Shown one piece after another: positions 60,701-64,000 of a stretch of 64,000 bases of DNA. The notes under the pieces were generated by a model. It had not been told where the DNA came from, searched no databases, and saw only the letters and a list, made by a program, of their open reading frames with translations. Source of the stretch: Neodontobutis hainanensis (taxonomy: Eukaryota; Chordata; Actinopteri; Gobiiformes; Odontobutidae); assembly GCA_024349245.1 (NCBI GenBank), contig JALDNG010000379.1, positions 62,001-126,000 of the forward strand, written 5' to 3'. The stretch's first letter is position 1. Every line of letters begins with the position of its first letter. Made by a program: the position numbers and the translations under genes.

Positions 60701-63700
60701 CGGTCAATAACGTTTTTCTCGAACTAAATATTGCCTCGAGGACTCTTCTGAGTTGTTGAGTGTTTATAGGCTGTCGCACTTTCTTCGGTTGTTTTTAAAG
60801 TTTGAAAGGCACCAACCGTCTACCACATGAAACAAAACAAAAAATTCAGGTTAATATATGCGTTGTACTCTCAAAGCATTGAAATGACAAAACAAGAAGG
60901 GACGTTAATGGGATAAAAGTCTTATAGGATATAAAAAAATAAACATGAAAGCTCAATTATTTGTTGATCAGAGTCGCAAATATGTCTCAACACTTAAAAA
61001 ATGGTCAAAAATATTCTAGAGAGTGGGCAATCAAGTATTGATCAAAATAAACCATTGCTAGGGTAACCTATAGAATTCCGTAGATCAGCCTTTTACGATA
61101 ACATGTACAAGCAAGCTCTCTTTGATCTTAGGCAAACAAAAAAACAATTATTCCAAAATTTATCGGAATTAATTAGAAAAAACAATAAACTGAAAAAGTT
61201 CAAACAAAAATCTCACCAGTAGGAGTTTACTGTTTTTATGGAAGAATTCGAATATCAAACGTTTTCCAGATAAGAAATATTAAGTGAGTGACTTAAGTTA
61301 TTGAACATGCTACTATTCACGTAATTGATATGATAAGGCAACATGAATGATATTGACATCTAGGAGATCACGTAATTCACGATGGATCCGTCTCTAAGGT
61401 TATTAGCAAAACAAGAATGTTCCATAAGACGTAATTATAATCAATACTCTCAACCATATATGAGTACTTTATCAACCCCCGCTCTGAAATTAACATCAGC
61501 TTTTCAGAAAGTCTTAATATGTCAAAGTAGAAAGAAGCGATGTGGCGATTCTTATTACGTAAGTTAAGAATTATCAAAAAATTTATCTTTTCTGACTGTC
61601 ACAATTGATAGACTCAGATATAAAAGTAACTTACAATAAATTTACATGGTTACACGACACTCTTTTCCTCGCTTACTATCATCTGGATTTCGTCCTATGC
61701 TTGTTCAACGATAACAGATCACAAAAACTAAAGAGTTTTTCTTTTGCAATCGTTGAGATCAGGTATACGTCATGAGCTGCAATGAATGCAATATTCAGAG
61801 TTGTGACGTTAAATGTGTTTAGCTTAACATCAAAGAAAAATACAATTTGGTTGGAAAACATGAAACAGGAGTTTTTAAAATTTTTGTACATCTTACATCC
61901 TTTGCTTCTAATCTAACCCTTTCAAATGATTTATACGTTGTCCTATTTGATCGTGACTATCTTGTTGTTCAGTTAAAATTTTAGTAATAAACTGCTTTTG
62001 GCCACGTAAGAATCCCAGACATGGAATAAACACATACTTTACATTATGAATTACTCAACGAAAGGAAGTGATGCTTTAATAAGCCATAATTTTAGGAAAG
62101 TGGCAGTTTTTATTGTTAATGGAGTTATCCACATGTATGGAACCATATAGTTTCGTCATCTCGATAAGGGAATAAACAAAATGGAATTCGACCAGGGAGC
62201 TATGTAGCCTAAGATGAATCACAGAGATCCTAACAAACCTAATTTAACATGAAACGGACATTACGATGTAAAAATGCAACAGATCTTTCATCGAAATGAC
62301 GATTCAAGCGGAGAGAGAATATAATTATAAATATATTCCAAAAATTACATGTTTTGATTCAATATTTCGTCTTAAAACACAAAGGGTTGCTCTGATTAAA
62401 CCATCTTTGTAAGAAAAGCAAAAGTATATGTTGATTTTTTTATACATTAGAACATTAAAAAATTCAAAAAATGTGTGGTGTAAAGGTTTCGAACTCAAAA
62501 ATAACGTACATTTAGCCTCCAATTAAATTTTCTGAGTGTCATATGATAATTCCGCTTGAGTCTTTCGAGAATGGCTCCCAAACCAGTATTTTAACGTCGT
62601 TTTGAGAGGAAAAACAAGGGTCATAGACAAAAGTAGAGGTTTCCTTCATTTTTAGTCTCTCGGCTAGGCTTCACGAATCGACGACGGATCTTGAAAGATA
62701 TCGATCGAAATTGAAATATTTTAAAAGTGGTATTTTCGTTGATAGAATTTGGAATTTAGTCGATCCAGGTTATCTTATTTTTGATTTTATCACAAAATAA
62801 GACGTTTAAATCAAAAATTATTGAAGGAAAATTGAAGCACGAAAGCCCGGTTTGATAACGTCAAATCAAACAGAAGAGTATATGTATCAAGGTTTTGCAG
62901 TTTCTCATAAAATATATTCAAGGTCAGGTTTTTATTCTATTCAAAGTTTAATGCTGCCGACAAGAAAAAACTCAACTGCTGAATTAAAAGATGAATCAAA
63001 TAAATTTGCAAACTATTAAGATCAGTTTTCGTCCCTCGAGAAAGAAGCTGAATTATTTTTAGCAACAAAACCCCACGGTGCTTGTTACTGCTGACCAGGA
63101 TAGATGAGACGGGGTTAATTTTTTTGTAGATCTTAAGACACAAAAAGAAATTACAGAAGGTTCCTAAAGAGTGGGAGACATGAGAGATGGCCATGTATCA
63201 TTACATTGTTCACTTATTTAGATAGTGACAACACCCTTCCCTCAATGAAGGTTGCACTGAATTCATCACTAAGGATCACCTATTTATAAATTATCGAATA
63301 AACTTACGAGAAGGCTTTTTGGGTTACTAGAAGGTATTTTGGGACTCAACAGAGATGAAATTGACAGGATCGAAAAGTGAATATTAAACCGGAAATTATA
63401 AATTGATTATAAAAATCTATTGTCTAGTTTTACATCGTATATGACTTGATCAAATAATTCATAGTTGGTGTCTATTTTATGGCTTTCTTTAAGAACATTA
63501 AAATTACTCAAGGCCAATCCCTGAAAAGTGTGATGATGCTATTTAGATTACTTTTTGTAACAATAAGGCAAAAAATGTTGTCGGTACAAGAAAATACCCG
63601 CCTTTGATTTGAACCCACCTTCTATTTACAAAGTTTATGTGTCAAAATGTCCTTTTTTAATTCACAGGAATGTTCAACGAACAAGGTACACATCACGTTT

Positions 63701-64000
63701 GACCTTTGAGTCGCAAAACGTCTCTTAGAAGAATCCAAAAGCTGAGAAAAAACATAAATAACACAGATCTAAATAATTCAAAAAGTGTAAAATATATGAT
63801 GATAAAGTCGAGTATTAGTACTTTTTTAACACGTTTTATGTTTATATCAAAGAAAGACGACGAAATTGGGATTTGCGCTGCGACAATAAATTAACTATAT
63901 CACTAAAAAGCAGACGAGCGCAATTCAAAACAGCGATAATGGTCAAAATAAGCGCGAGGGTACTTCTTATGTCTCTTCTATCGACCTAATACCTCGATAC
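57794..64000. other. Spacer with scattered short frames
   Basis: About 6.2 kb without a supported gene. Frames of 60-85 codons on both strands (for example 58658-58852 minus, 62937-63194 minus) neither match a family nor chain through short introns. Some moderately GC-rich patches may be old transposon sequence. Confidence 0.35.

Noticed and set aside
63590..63630. Possible tRNA T-arm (ttcaaatc on the minus strand)
   Set aside because: The flanking bases do not pair as a 5-bp T stem, and no anticodon arm or acceptor stem can be drawn.
1..64000. CRISPR arrays, rRNA, operons or bacterial-type features
   Set aside because: No direct-repeat arrays or rRNA-like segments were seen, and genes have spliceosomal introns, so the DNA is eukaryotic.

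Overview
The window is AT-rich eukaryotic nuclear DNA. I recognise six protein genes with confidence, and there are several weaker gene models and remains of old transposons. The main evidence on the organism is splicing. In the five recognised intron-bearing genes I could place 39 introns by joining frames that follow the known protein families. Of these, 36 are 19-26 nt long with GT...AG ends. The genes themselves are ordinary animal-type housekeeping and trafficking genes using the standard code (ALG2, dymeclin, a manganese-type cation diffusion facilitator, Notchless/NLE1, an FRMPD-like PDZ-FERM protein and ANP32). Tiny introns, low gene density (about one gene per 6-10 kb) and long AT-rich spacers fit what I remember of dicyemid mesozoans. 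That assignment is inference, not something the sequence proves.

Layout. 629-1941 (-): ALG2, 4 exons. 3248-3805 (-): decayed Merlin-type DNA transposase. 7795-9996 (+): dymeclin, 14 exons. 10157-10522 (+): possible small gene. 11581-11650: (ACAG)n microsatellite. About 14.4-17.2 kb (-): decayed Ty3/Gypsy pol with a recognisable reverse transcriptase core. 18440-19773 (-): Mn-type CDF transporter, 6 exons. About 22.3-25.4 kb: GC-richer block with interrupted reading frames, unidentified. 31320-33703 (+): large helical protein, possibly karyopherin-like. 35426-37399 (-): NLE1, 16 exons, with two single-base frame problems. 42502-42855 (-): possible small gene. 45385-46101 (+): unidentified spliced gene. 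46479-48578 (+): FRMPD-like PDZ-FERM gene. 51462-52208 (+): intronless ANP32. The remaining 12 kb is mostly AT-rich spacer with weak relics.

The genes do not form one pathway. ALG2 (ER glycan assembly), dymeclin (Golgi organisation) and the CDF transporter belong to the secretory and ion-handling system. NLE1 acts in 60S ribosome maturation, ANP32 in the nucleus, and FRMPD at the cell cortex. I found no operon-like clustering, no tRNA or rRNA gene and no CRISPR array. The strongest unusual signals are the miniature introns, one 241-nt outlier intron and a 10-nt terminal exon in NLE1, and a pair of opposite one-base A-run differences in NLE1 that look like sequencing or assembly errors or early gene decay.
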